Of a stretch of 64,000 nucleotides of DNA, positions 8,564 through 16,378 are shown in pieces. The position numbers and the translations under genes were made by a program. The notes under the pieces were generated by a model that saw only the letters and a list, made by a program, of their open reading frames with translations, made no database searches and was not told where the DNA came from. This DNA comes from Rhizobacter sp964253025 (lineage in GTDB: Bacteria; Pseudomonadota; Gammaproteobacteria; Burkholderiales; Burkholderiaceae_C), in the NCBI RefSeq assembly GCF_964253025.1, contig NZ_CAXUQC020000001.1, positions 2,294,001 through 2,358,000 of the forward strand, given 5' to 3'. Numbering within the stretch: the first letter of the stretch is position 1; each line of letters opens with the position of its first letter.

Positions 8564-8974
8564 ATGACGCGTGCAGACCGACTGAAACCGCTCACCGCCT
8601 GGGCGCGACGCGTGAAGCGCGACGGGGTCACGCTCTGGTTCGCCATGCGCCATCCCGGCGTCCCATGGCATGCGAAGGCACTGGGTCTCGTGGTCGTTGC
8701 CTATGCGCTCAGCCCGATCGATCTGATCCCCGATTTCATCCCGATCCTCGGGTACCTGGACGACGTCATCCTCTTGCCCGTGTTGATCTGGCTGGCCATT
8801 GCCCTGATTCCCAAGCCGGCCCTGGCTCATTGCCGAGAGCAGGCCGATCGGTGGATGGCTGACGAAGGGCGCAAGCCGCGCAGCTTCGTCGGGGGCGTGG
8901 TGGTGTTGATCGTGTGGCTCGCCCTGGCGCTGGCGGCGGGGCAATGGATCCTGCACAAGGTGCAGGCCGGATAA
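8564..8974 (+). CDS. DUF1232 (YkvA family) membrane protein
   Basis: A 136-residue inner-membrane protein of unknown function. The DUF1232 signature is clear: AKALGLVVVAYALSPIDLIP followed by DFIPILGYLDDV. After this comes a hydrophobic stretch (LPVLIWLAIALIP) and a final transmembrane helix (VVVLIVWLALALAAGQWIL). The ATG at 8564 gives a charged N-terminus (MTRADRLKPLTAWARRVKRD). Longer readings enter non-coding sequence after ffs. No operon partner is evident. Confidence 0.85.
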   Translation: MTRADRLKPLTAWARRVKRDGVTLWFAMRHPGVPWHAKALGLVVVAYALSPIDLIPDFIPILGYLDDVILLPVLIWLAIALIPKPALAHCREQADRWMADEGRKPRSFVGGVVVLIVWLALALAAGQWILHKVQAG

Positions 8975-9015
8975 GCCGGAAGGGCCTCTTCCGGAAGGTC
9001 GAGCGTCGGGTCAGG

Positions 9016-9264
9016 TCAGCCCAGTGCGTAGCAACGGACACCGTCTTCGCCAGGGCCGACGGCCGGCGATGGCACCACCTCGTCCAGCGCGAGGTTGCGC
9101 GGCGTCGGGCACACCGTGCTCGACTTCATCAACTGGTCGACGGTGATGCCGTCTTCATCGAACACTTCGGCCAGGTAGCGATGTTCGCCATTGAACAGCA
9201 ACGCACGCGGCGCCTCGGTGGGGCCGAGCAACACCAGGTACTTCGCGAGATGGGAGCGGTTCAT
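9016..9264 (-). CDS. Small conserved-type hypothetical protein
   Basis: An 82-residue soluble protein I do not recognise. The sequence (MNRSHLAKYLVLLGPTEAPR..., ending GEDGVRCYALG) has no signal peptide or membrane segment. It reads like a compact alpha/beta domain, with LVLLG, ALLFNGEHRYLAEVF and an acidic segment DEDGITVDQL. I chose the ATG at 9264 because an AGAGG ribosome-binding sequence precedes it by seven bases. An upstream ATG at 9282 has only a weak site. It is convergent with the DUF1232 gene. Confidence 0.6.
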   Translation of the reverse strand: MNRSHLAKYLVLLGPTEAPRALLFNGEHRYLAEVFDEDGITVDQLMKSSTVCPTPRNLALDEVVPSPAVGPGEDGVRCYALG

Positions 9265-9397
9265 CAATGCCTCTGACTTCATTTCTTGAATGAGCAGATG
9301 CTAGGGATTGCCTGTCCGAAACGCACCACTACGCAGGCGCAATGTGCTGTGAGAAAACGCCGACAGTGCATGTCGGCGGGCAAAGGGCTGCTTGACT

Positions 9398-9658
9398 TCA
9401 CGATCCCCTGGACGGTGTCGGCGCGTCGGGCTTCTGATGCTGGTAGGCCTCGTCTGCGGGTGTGCCGCGGTCGGTGTCCACCAGACCGCGCTCAAGGTCG
9501 CGGTGCGCCTGCTTCATCTTGCCTCGCGGTTCCGTGTGCTGGCTGTCGGAGGATTCGTCGCGCTCGTGCGGCATGCGCGGCGCGGACTGCGGCACGTCCG
9601 TCGGATCGTCGGTGGTCGTCTGCACGGGCCGGGTGTGGGATTGGGGCTTGTCGGCCAT
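9398..9658 (-). CDS. Small hydrophilic hypothetical protein
   Basis: An 86-residue, highly polar, probably disordered protein beginning MADKPQSHTRPVQTTTDDPT. It is rich in Asp, Thr, Pro, Gln and Glu and has no hydrophobic core, membrane segment or known motif. The start is supported by a GGAG sequence eight bases upstream of the ATG at 9658. Composition resembles small stress-associated proteins of Burkholderiales, but I cannot assign a function. A similar acidic or hydrophilic small gene pair lies at 52558-53301. Confidence 0.55.
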   Translation of the reverse strand: MADKPQSHTRPVQTTTDDPTDVPQSAPRMPHERDESSDSQHTEPRGKMKQAHRDLERGLVDTDRGTPADEAYQHQKPDAPTPSRGS

Positions 9659-9803
9659 GGGGTCTCCAGTTCGCTGCTCTGGGGCAGCACGGCGCACCGC
9701 CCTCCCATAGACGATAGGTGCCCGGCTCCGGCCCCACCAAGCGGCGTGAATCCCGCTGGCGTGTAGGACGGCATCAGCCCACCGTCCTTCAGCCTGGAGA
9801 ACC

Positions 9804-9832
9804 GCGCCCGACGGCGAATGCCCGTCGGGCGC
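9804..9832 (-). terminator. Hairpin after the periplasmic binding protein gene
   Basis: Perfect 11-bp inverted repeat (GCGCCCGACGG paired with CCGTCGGGCGC) with a 7-base loop, beginning 10 bases past the stop of the gene at 9842. The T-rich tail on the minus strand is weak, so termination may be partly Rho-aided. Confidence 0.6.
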
Positions 9833-9841
9833 AGCCTCTCG

Positions 9842-10990
9842 TCAGCGCATGTACTTGCCGCGCGGGCCGACGATGGTGATCTCCACGAAGGCGGAGCCAT
9901 GGTGGCGCGTCGGACCATAGTGCAGCGGGAAGCCACCCATGTCGAACTTGCCGATGGACTCCATGCCGGTCAGCACGCTGGCGGGCGTCAGCGGCCGGCC
10001 CGTCGCCCCTGCCCGCTTGAGGCCCTCGATGAGCACGCGGGTGTTGAGGTAGCCGAAGAAGTGGTCGTAGTCGACCTCGATGCTGGCACCCTGCATGGCC
10101 GCGTTGAAGTCGCGGGTCAGCGGGCTGGCCAGGCGCCACGGATACGGAATGATCTGCGTGTAGGCCATGCCCCGGCCGTCGTCCCCGAGGGCGGCCACGA
10201 GGGTCTTGGCATTCGCGATGGAGAGCGCGTAGATGGGCGTGCCCACATGGTTGCGCAAGGCCTTGATGACCGGGACCGTCGAGGGACCGAACGCCATGAG
10301 CAGCACCGCCTCGGGCTTTGCTGCCGCCATCGACTGCGCCGCCGCCACCGCGTCGGCGCCGCTCATCTCCAGCGACTGCTTGGCAACGATGTTGGCCCCG
10401 AGCTCCTTGGCAACCGATTCCACCACCGGCAGCATCAGCTGACCGAAGGCATGGTTCTGGTAGATGACGCCGAGCTGGCTGCGCTGGGTGGTCAGCAGGT
10501 TGCGGATCATCTGCACCACTTCGTCGCGATAGCTGGCCATCGCCGTGAAGAAGTACGGATGGTGCTTGACGCGCAGGGAGGGCGAGCCGCCATAGGCACC
10601 GATGAGGGGCACCTTCTTCTCCGCGATGAGGGGCAGGACGGCTGCAATGTTGGCCGTGCTGGCGTAGCCGAACAGCGCGACGCACTTCTCCTCGTCGATC
10701 AGCTTGATGGTGTTCTCGACGGCCCGCTTGGGGTCGAAGGCGTCGTCCAGCATCACCAGCTTCAGCGGCTTGCCGGCGATCCCGCCCTTGCGGTTGACCT
10801 CGTCGATGGCCAGCTGCTGTCCGCGCAACGGAGCGGTCATGGTGGCCGCAAGCGGACCGCTCAGGTGCACGCTCTGCCCGATGCGGATTTCCTTGGCGTC
10901 CTGGGCCCACAAGGGCCCACAGGCCAGCGCGCCGGCAGCAGCCGCGGTGGTTCGAAGCGCCTGTCGGCGCGTCCAGTGGCAAGGCATCAT
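9842..10990 (-). CDS. Periplasmic substrate-binding protein, branched-chain amino acid/amide ABC type
   Basis: A 382-residue binding protein of the Peripla_BP_6 (LivJ/LivK-like) family. The N-terminus has a twin-arginine-like motif (TRRQALR) and a hydrophobic stretch ending near GPLWAQ, so export through Tat or Sec is expected. The mature part has the family hallmarks IRIGQSVHLSGPLAA, GQQLAIDEVNRKGGIAGKPL, LFGYASTANIAAVLPLI and the late NTRVLIEGLKRAG. The ligand cannot be told from sequence. No permease or ATPase gene is adjacent, so this is an orphan component. Two ATG codons (10990 and 10987) follow a GGAG site, and either may be used. A strong hairpin follows the gene. Confidence 0.88.
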   Translation of the reverse strand: MMPCHWTRRQALRTTAAAAGALACGPLWAQDAKEIRIGQSVHLSGPLAATMTAPLRGQQLAIDEVNRKGGIAGKPLKLVMLDDAFDPKRAVENTIKLIDEEKCVALFGYASTANIAAVLPLIAEKKVPLIGAYGGSPSLRVKHHPYFFTAMASYRDEVVQMIRNLLTTQRSQLGVIYQNHAFGQLMLPVVESVAKELGANIVAKQSLEMSGADAVAAAQSMAAAKPEAVLLMAFGPSTVPVIKALRNHVGTPIYALSIANAKTLVAALGDDGRGMAYTQIIPYPWRLASPLTRDFNAAMQGASIEVDYDHFFGYLNTRVLIEGLKRAGATGRPLTPASVLTGMESIGKFDMGGFPLHYGPTRHHGSAFVEITIVGPRGKYMR

Positions 10991-11107
10991 GACTCTCTCC
11001 GTCTTCCCGTTGTGGTTGTGGGTTGCCGTGTCATCCACACGTAGCCAAATGAAACAGCAACGGGGCGATTCTTGAGCAGCGCACGACCGTGCACCAAGGG
11101 GATTACC

Positions 11108-11153
11108 CGTGACCCGCGGGCGCATCACGCCATGCAGCGTGACGCGCATCACG
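11108..11153. repeat. Paired CGTGAC / GCGCATCACG repeats upstream of the binding-protein gene
   Basis: CGTGAC followed by GCGCATCACG occurs twice. In the first copy the blocks are separated by six bases (11108-11129). In the second they are adjacent (11138-11153). Each unit has outer inverted ends CGTGA/TCACG. They lie in the roughly 210-base gap between the kinase gene end and the binding-protein start. They could be regulator sites for the binding-protein gene, but nothing else proves it. Confidence 0.45.
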
Positions 11154-11175
11154 TCAGGTGCGTCGGCGAGATCAG

Positions 11176-11199
11176 AGCGGGTACGAGTTCGTACCCGCT
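11176..11199 (-). terminator. Hairpin after the kinase-HDOD-GAF gene
   Basis: Perfect 11-bp inverted repeat (AGCGGGTACGA with TCGTACCCGCT, 2-base centre) starting six bases past the stop at 11205. There is no U-tract. It probably protects or terminates the kinase transcript. Confidence 0.5.
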
Positions 11200-11204
11200 G
11201 GCGT

Positions 11205-13628
11205 TCAGCTGGACTGCTTGAAGGCCATCACGGCCTGGTTGCGCAAGGTGCGCAGCAGTGACAGTTCCTTTTCGCCCAGTTCGATGCCGCCCGGCACCGA
11301 CTTGTCGGCGTAGATGAGCGCGAAGGGCGCGCCCTTCATGAGCAGGGGCAGGAGCAGGAAGGCCGGCGCATTGACCGACCGGGTGTACCAGGCCGGCAGC
11401 CGGCCGGCGATGGTGCCGATCGTGGCGTCGGAGATGAGCGTGTCGGCACCCTTCAGGCAAACGGCCGTGAAGAGGTCCGGCGGTGTGCCCGCGCTGGGAC
11501 GCAAGGCGACGCGGAAATGCGGTGTCACGCCCTCGACGCCCTGGCCAAGGCCGAAGCGGCCGGTCAGCGTTTCGGTGCGGGGATCCCGCAGGCAGAAGAC
11601 GATGCGCTGGAAACCGAGGGCGCGCAGCATGGTCTCGAGGATCATGCGCAGCACCTCGTTGAGCTTGAAGTCCTCCACCATGGTGTTGGTGATGTCCTGG
11701 ATACCGGCGGCCAGCATCGCCGCCGCGTCGGCGGCGGGCGCTTCACGCGGCGCGTCCGCACCGGTCGATTCATCGGCCGGTCGGGTGGCATGCAGCTCGT
11801 GCGCCGTGAGACTGTCGGCTGGCGCCGCCGCACCGGTGCCATTGCCCGGCGGAGCGAGCAGCCGCCGCATGGGAGAGCCGGGCTGCACCTGCAGGCCCAT
11901 GGCCCTCGCCAGTTCCGCCACCCGCTGCTGGGCGAGCACGGCCGCCGCCTGCATGTCGCGGCTGCTGACGCCCAGGACGCGGGCGTAGCGGTCAGCGACG
12001 CGCGCGATCGCCTGGCTGGTCTGGCCCGGTTCGGCCTGCAGGAGCACGTCGGTCACTTCGTTGGCGACAAAGGCCACCCAGCGCAGCTGATCGGCCGCCT
12101 TGCCCGGCACCTGGGAGGGCACCTCGGTAGGAGGGCGGCGCATGCAGCGTTGCAGGCCCTCGGGCAGGCCCCACGCCTTGGCCACGCCGAGGCCCAATTC
12201 CTCGAAGCTCAGGCCGAGGATCCGGAAGGAGGCAGCGGCCTCGCTCTCGATGCTGCGCCCCGAGCCATCGGGCGCCCGGAGGTTGCGAACGGCACGCGCT
12301 TCCTCGGGGAAGTAGAACTCGGTGAGCAGGCGTCCGAGGTTCTGGAACATCGCGCCGATGAAGGCTTCCTCGCCGTCACGCGCCGTGGCGCGCAGCTCGC
12401 TCGCCAGCGAGCCGGCCATGAGCGAACGCAGGAACTCCTCCTTGAGCAGGTTCGCATGGGCCTTGTCATGCATGTGCTCGAGCAGCACCAGGCTCAGCGC
12501 CATGTTGCGGATGCCCGCGAAACCGATCAGTGCCACCGCGCGCGACACCGTGCTGATGCTGCCCCCACCCGCCTGGCTGTAGTGGGCGGTGTTCACCAGC
12601 CGCAGCAGCTTGTTGGTCAGCGCCACGTCCTTGAGGATCTCGCCCGACAGGCTGGCGATGCTCTCGTTCTCGGAGTTGGCCACCCGCTGGATGCGCCCGA
12701 CGGAGTCGGACAGCGCGGGGAAGTCGGTCTTGTGGCGCATGCGCCGGAGCAGGAAGTCGAGCGTGGCGCTGCTGGCCGCCACCGGCGCATCCACGCCTTG
12801 GGCCATCACCGCCTTCGGATGAAGCCATTGCTGCAGCGCGTCGCGCAGCTCCTGCGCGCTCGGATGGCGGCGCGAGGGGTCGCGGGCGATGGCCCGCTGG
12901 ACGATGGCCCGCAAGGCATCGTCGGCCTCCAGCGGCATGCCGTCGGGCAGCGGCAGGTCCTCGTGGGTGACGCGGTACAGGGCGCGGATGGGGTCCCGCT
13001 CGGCAATGACCGGGCGTCCGGCCAACAGTTCGGCCAGCACGAGGCCGGCGGAAAACACATCCATGGCGGCCGAGGGCCGCACGCCCTGGGTCGCCTCGGG
13101 TGACAGGTAGCCCGGCGTGCCGACGACCTGCTGATGGGCGGCATCGGTGGCGCGCGCCGCGATGCCGAAGTCCATCACGCGTGCGCGCCCCTGGCCGTCG
13201 AGCAGGATGTTCGAGGGCTTCAGGTCGCGGTGGATCACCCCGGCGGCGTGGGCCGACTCCAGTGCGTCCAGCACGGGAATCATCAGTTGCACGGCATCGC
13301 GGGGTGCCATGGCGCCCTTTGCCCGCAGGTACTCGGCCAAGGTGCGCCCGGCCACGTACTCGAAGACCAGGTAGGCCTGCTGGCCGTGCATGTCGGCCTC
13401 GAACAAGGGCACGATGTGCGGATGGTTCAGGCGGCTGACGCTGCGGGCTTCCTGCAGCCAGGCGCCAGCGGTGGCAGCCGTGGCGCCCATGTGCATCAGC
13501 TTGACGGCGACCTCGCGCTCCAGTCGGGGGTCGAAGGCCAGCCACACCGACGCCTGCGCGCCCCGGCCCAGCTGGCGGCGCAGTTCGAAGCGGCCGAGAC
13601 GGGTCGGCGGTGCGGCGAGCGCGGTCAT
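11205..13628 (-). CDS. Serine/threonine protein kinase with HDOD and GAF domains
   Basis: An 807-residue cytoplasmic signalling protein. Domain order: Hanks-type kinase (about 11-275), HDOD (about 305-510), low-complexity linker, GAF (about 635-795). All kinase motifs are intact: glycine loop LGRGAQASVWL, VAVK with Lys43, HRDLKPSN with Asp135, DFG with Asp153, and GTPGYLSPE. The HDOD part includes ILKDVALTNKLLRLVN and FQNLGRLLTEFYFPEE. The GAF part ends GEKELSLLRTLRNQAVMAF. No transmembrane helix follows the kinase, unlike many PknB-type kinases. I chose the ATG at 13628, immediately before the conserved LGRFELRRQLG. It lies 13 bases after a paralogous pseudokinase gene. Substrates are unknown. 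Confidence 0.9.
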   Translation of the reverse strand: MTALAAPPTRLGRFELRRQLGRGAQASVWLAFDPRLEREVAVKLMHMGATAATAGAWLQEARSVSRLNHPHIVPLFEADMHGQQAYLVFEYVAGRTLAEYLRAKGAMAPRDAVQLMIPVLDALESAHAAGVIHRDLKPSNILLDGQGRARVMDFGIAARATDAAHQQVVGTPGYLSPEATQGVRPSAAMDVFSAGLVLAELLAGRPVIAERDPIRALYRVTHEDLPLPDGMPLEADDALRAIVQRAIARDPSRRHPSAQELRDALQQWLHPKAVMAQGVDAPVAASSATLDFLLRRMRHKTDFPALSDSVGRIQRVANSENESIASLSGEILKDVALTNKLLRLVNTAHYSQAGGGSISTVSRAVALIGFAGIRNMALSLVLLEHMHDKAHANLLKEEFLRSLMAGSLASELRATARDGEEAFIGAMFQNLGRLLTEFYFPEEARAVRNLRAPDGSGRSIESEAAASFRILGLSFEELGLGVAKAWGLPEGLQRCMRRPPTEVPSQVPGKAADQLRWVAFVANEVTDVLLQAEPGQTSQAIARVADRYARVLGVSSRDMQAAAVLAQQRVAELARAMGLQVQPGSPMRRLLAPPGNGTGAAAPADSLTAHELHATRPADESTGADAPREAPAADAAAMLAAGIQDITNTMVEDFKLNEVLRMILETMLRALGFQRIVFCLRDPRTETLTGRFGLGQGVEGVTPHFRVALRPSAGTPPDLFTAVCLKGADTLISDATIGTIAGRLPAWYTRSVNAPAFLLLPLLMKGAPFALIYADKSVPGGIELGEKELSLLRTLRNQAVMAFKQSS

Positions 13629-13641
13629 GGTCGTGGGTGGG

Positions 13642-15468
13642 TCAGAGAACGTTGCGCGCAACGTCGACGCGAGGCGCCGCGGGTGTCGCCACCGTTGCGG
13701 CAACGGCGTCGGTCGGCCGCGGCGGTATCGCCACGCCCTTCATGGCCGCCCGCCCCGCCTGCAGGGCCTCGCCGATGTCGCGAGCACTCAGCTCGATGCC
13801 GCGCGCGTAGCGCTGGGCCAGCGCGGTGAGCGCGGCGCCGACCTTGGTGGACGGCAAGGTGGTCACGGCATCGACCACCTCGTTGGCCAGGCTCGCCACC
13901 ATGCGCAGCACGTCGCCGTCGCCGTCAGCGGCCCGCACCGGACGCTGAGTCGTCAGGCGGCGCACCATGTGCAGCACGTCGTCGGTCAGGCCCCAGTGGC
14001 GCGCCACGGCAGCGCCGAGCGACTCGCTGTCGATGCCGAGGACGGCGAAGGACGCCGCCTCTTCCGTCATGCCGGGCTCATCGGGCTCACCGACCGCCAC
14101 GGGCGGCAAGGTGTGCATCAGGTCGCGGATCTGTTGCGCCTCGTCGGGGAAGTGGTATTGCACCAGCAAGCGGCCCAGGTTCTGCAGCAAGGTGACCAGG
14201 TACACCACTTCCGGATCATAGCCAGCGGGCCGCAGGGCCTGGGCGGTGTGGCCGGCCAGGCGAACGCGGTCCATCAGGGTGGCCAGCGCCTCGGCATGGG
14301 GCTCGGACAAGGGTCCGGGCCAGGGCCGCAGGCTCGATGCCGCCTGCCTCAGGCCCTTCACGCCCACGAGCGCAATGGCACGCCGCAGCGTGAGCACCGG
14401 CGCGCTGCCGGAGGCTTGCGTCCCTTGCACCTGGGCGGAGTTGACGTGGCGCAGAAGCTCGAAGCTCAGGGCCATGTCCTGCAGCACCTGCTCGGCCATT
14501 TCGTCCGTGCGCTGGCCCTCGGCCATCGCAAGCCGAGCAACACGCGCACCGACCCCGGGCCGGGCGGGCAGGTGCCCGACGGTGTGCAGGCGGTCGAGCA
14601 GCAGGGCGAGCGGCCCGCCCGCGTCCTGCGCGGCGGCATCGCGCCAACCGTGCAGCGCCCTCAGCAGCGTGCGGGCGTTGTGGTAGCGGTGGCGCTCCTG
14701 GCGGTCCGTCGTGCGGTTGGCGATGGCACGCAGGCCCTCCGCCACCGGCTGCGGCGTGGTCCAGGGCAGGCGGATGATGTCGCGGCCAAGCGGCGGCAGG
14801 CGGTCGATCACCTTGGAGGTGTCCGGCTCGTCGAGCGCGGGTGCCCCCGCCAGCAGGTGGTGCATCAGCAGGCCGGCCGTGAGCACGTCGCGTTGGGCGG
14901 CCGTGCGGCTGACCCGCAGGCTCGGGGCTTCAGCGGCGGCGCGGGTGCGCGCCGCACCGTCGGAATAGGTCAGGCCGCTCGCGGCGAGGCCCATCACCCG
15001 CACGATGCCTTGGTCGCTCACCAGCACCTGGTGGACTTGAAGGTCGCCATGGGCAACGGCTGCCTGGTGGGCGAAGGCGAGGCCCTCGAGCATCTGCAGC
15101 GTCCAGTCGACGGCATCGGCGGTGGGCGTCGCGCGCTGGGTCTCCAGGCGCTCGCCGAGGGTCAGGCCGAGCGCCCGATCGACGCTCACATACGGCCAGC
15201 CGTCGTGCACGCCGATCTCGATCACATGGGCGAGGTTCGGGTGGTTCAGGCGGGAGCCCTGCTCCACGTCGTTCTTCCAGGTGTGGAGGGCTGTCTCGTC
15301 AGCGGGCTGCACGCGAGGCATGGTCAGCATGACCTCCTGGCCCGACCGGGGGTCGAGCGCGAGCCAGCTCATGCTGCGGGCACTCTTGCCCAACAACCGT
15401 CGGAGCTCGAAGCGGCCGAACACCCGCGTGGCGGCTGGCTTGGCGACAGGGATTTCGGTGGCGGACAT
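13642..15468 (-). CDS. Pseudokinase-HDOD protein, paralogue of the adjacent kinase
   Basis: A 608-residue protein with the same kinase-HDOD order as its downstream neighbour but no GAF domain. The N-terminus VFGRFELRRLLGK aligns with LGRFELRRQLGR of the active kinase. The catalytic residues are all replaced: the ATP lysine by Thr49 (EVMLTM), HRDLKPSN by HGDLQVHQ (140-147), and DFG by GLA (160-162). The glycine loop is also degraded (LLGKSARSMSW). The HDOD part (LQDMALSFELLRHVN, LLQNLGRLLVQYHFPDEA) is well kept. It is first in a two-gene operon. Loss of catalysis with retained fold suggests a scaffold or allosteric partner. That role is inference. Confidence 0.88.
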   Translation of the reverse strand: MSATEIPVAKPAATRVFGRFELRRLLGKSARSMSWLALDPRSGQEVMLTMPRVQPADETALHTWKNDVEQGSRLNHPNLAHVIEIGVHDGWPYVSVDRALGLTLGERLETQRATPTADAVDWTLQMLEGLAFAHQAAVAHGDLQVHQVLVSDQGIVRVMGLAASGLTYSDGAARTRAAAEAPSLRVSRTAAQRDVLTAGLLMHHLLAGAPALDEPDTSKVIDRLPPLGRDIIRLPWTTPQPVAEGLRAIANRTTDRQERHRYHNARTLLRALHGWRDAAAQDAGGPLALLLDRLHTVGHLPARPGVGARVARLAMAEGQRTDEMAEQVLQDMALSFELLRHVNSAQVQGTQASGSAPVLTLRRAIALVGVKGLRQAASSLRPWPGPLSEPHAEALATLMDRVRLAGHTAQALRPAGYDPEVVYLVTLLQNLGRLLVQYHFPDEAQQIRDLMHTLPPVAVGEPDEPGMTEEAASFAVLGIDSESLGAAVARHWGLTDDVLHMVRRLTTQRPVRAADGDGDVLRMVASLANEVVDAVTTLPSTKVGAALTALAQRYARGIELSARDIGEALQAGRAAMKGVAIPPRPTDAVAATVATPAAPRVDVARNVL

Positions 15469-15722
15469 CGGGCGCGACGTGGCGGTGGGCGGAGGCGGTG
15501 GCAGTTCTAGCGTATTGGAACCCGGCGCCTGATTCGCGATGCGCGGATGTGGCGCCGGAATCCGTGCCTAATCCCCGTTCTCGCGCGGTTTCGGCAAAGA
15601 CCTCACGCGTCGCAGCCCGCTTGCCTGCCGCGCTTCGGGCGGGCGCTATGGCGGCCATAGGAAGAACGGCTGAGGCGCCCCGACGTATCCCCGGGGGTTT
15701 GTGTCAAAATTGCCCAACCATT

Positions 15723-15744
15723 CCACTTGGCCTCTGCCAAGTGG
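15723..15744 (+). promoter_or_regulatory. Perfect hairpin in the trxA leader
   Basis: Nine-base arms (CCACTTGGC and GCCAAGTGG) with a CTCT loop, ending 22 bases before the trxA ATG. It could be an mRNA structure controlling trxA translation or stability, or a protein-binding palindrome. The surrounding gap (15469-15766) separates trxA from the divergent pseudokinase gene and holds no gene. Confidence 0.5.
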
Positions 15745-15766
15745 CCCATGCCTCCAGGACACGACC

Positions 15767-16096
15767 ATGAGCAGCGAACTGATCAAACACACCACGGACG
15801 CTTCCTTTGAAAGCGACGTGCTCAAAGCCGGCCAGCCTGTGCTGGTGGACTACTGGGCCGAGTGGTGCGGCCCGTGCAAGATGATTGCTCCCATCCTCGA
15901 CGAAGTGTCGAAGGACTACGACGGGCGCCTCAAGATCGCCAAGATGAACGTCGACGAGAACCGTGATGTGCCGGCCAAGTTCGGCATCCGCGGCATCCCG
16001 ACGCTCATGCTGTTCAAGGACGGCCAGCTGGCCGCCACCAAGGTTGGCGCATTGTCGAAGGCCCAGTTGACCGCCTTCATCGACACTCATCTATAA
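15767..16096 (+). CDS. trxA: Thioredoxin 1
   Basis: General cytoplasmic disulfide reductase that donates electrons to ribonucleotide reductase, PAPS reductase and others. The 109-codon gene has the classical layout. The active site WCGPC has Cys34 and Cys37. It is preceded by VLVDYWAEW and followed by KMIAPILDEV, with the cis-Pro loop GIRGIPTLMLF. The ATG at 15767 gives the usual short N-terminus (MSSELIKHTTDASFE). The stop codon overlaps a perfect TATAAT that probably belongs to the rho promoter. The trxA-rho order is common in Gram-negative bacteria. Confidence 0.97.
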   Translation: MSSELIKHTTDASFESDVLKAGQPVLVDYWAEWCGPCKMIAPILDEVSKDYDGRLKIAKMNVDENRDVPAKFGIRGIPTLMLFKDGQLAATKVGALSKAQLTAFIDTHL

Positions 16097-16097
16097 T
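16067..16097 (+). promoter_or_regulatory. Probable rho promoter inside the end of trxA
   Basis: TTGACC (16067-16072, 5/6 match) and TATAAT (16092-16097, perfect) are separated by 19 bases. The -10 covers the trxA stop codon. Transcription from here would give rho an untranslated leader of about 275 nt (16104-16378), C-rich in its middle, where Rho could bind its own message. That mechanism is known for E. coli rho and is inferred here. The leader holds no gene. Confidence 0.55.
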
Positions 16098-16378
16098 CGC
16101 GCCAACCGCAATGGATGCGGCGTCCGCTGACACCGGCGCACGTCGCTCCACTGCCTGAAGATTTGCCACCCTGCCCGCTTCGGCGGCGCCAGGGTTCGGC
16201 CCCCCTCCCCAGCTTGTTTGTTCGTCCGGGCGTGCCCGGAAAATCCCGCAGTGCACACCGGTTCGTTCGGTATCACGCAAGCCGCCATCGGCCGGAACGC
16301 CGGCGCCGGTGGCCGTCATTGCAGTGCTGTCCAGCACAACGCGCCAGCCCGACTGGCTTCACCCCAGGGTCCCCACCC

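Noticed and set aside
13390..15510. 706-residue frame opposite the pseudokinase gene
   Set aside because: Antisense shadow, rich in Gly/Gln/Arg/His without a domain.
16115..16378. Extension of rho upstream of 16379
   Set aside because: The extra residues are not rho-like, and the region has promoter and leader character.
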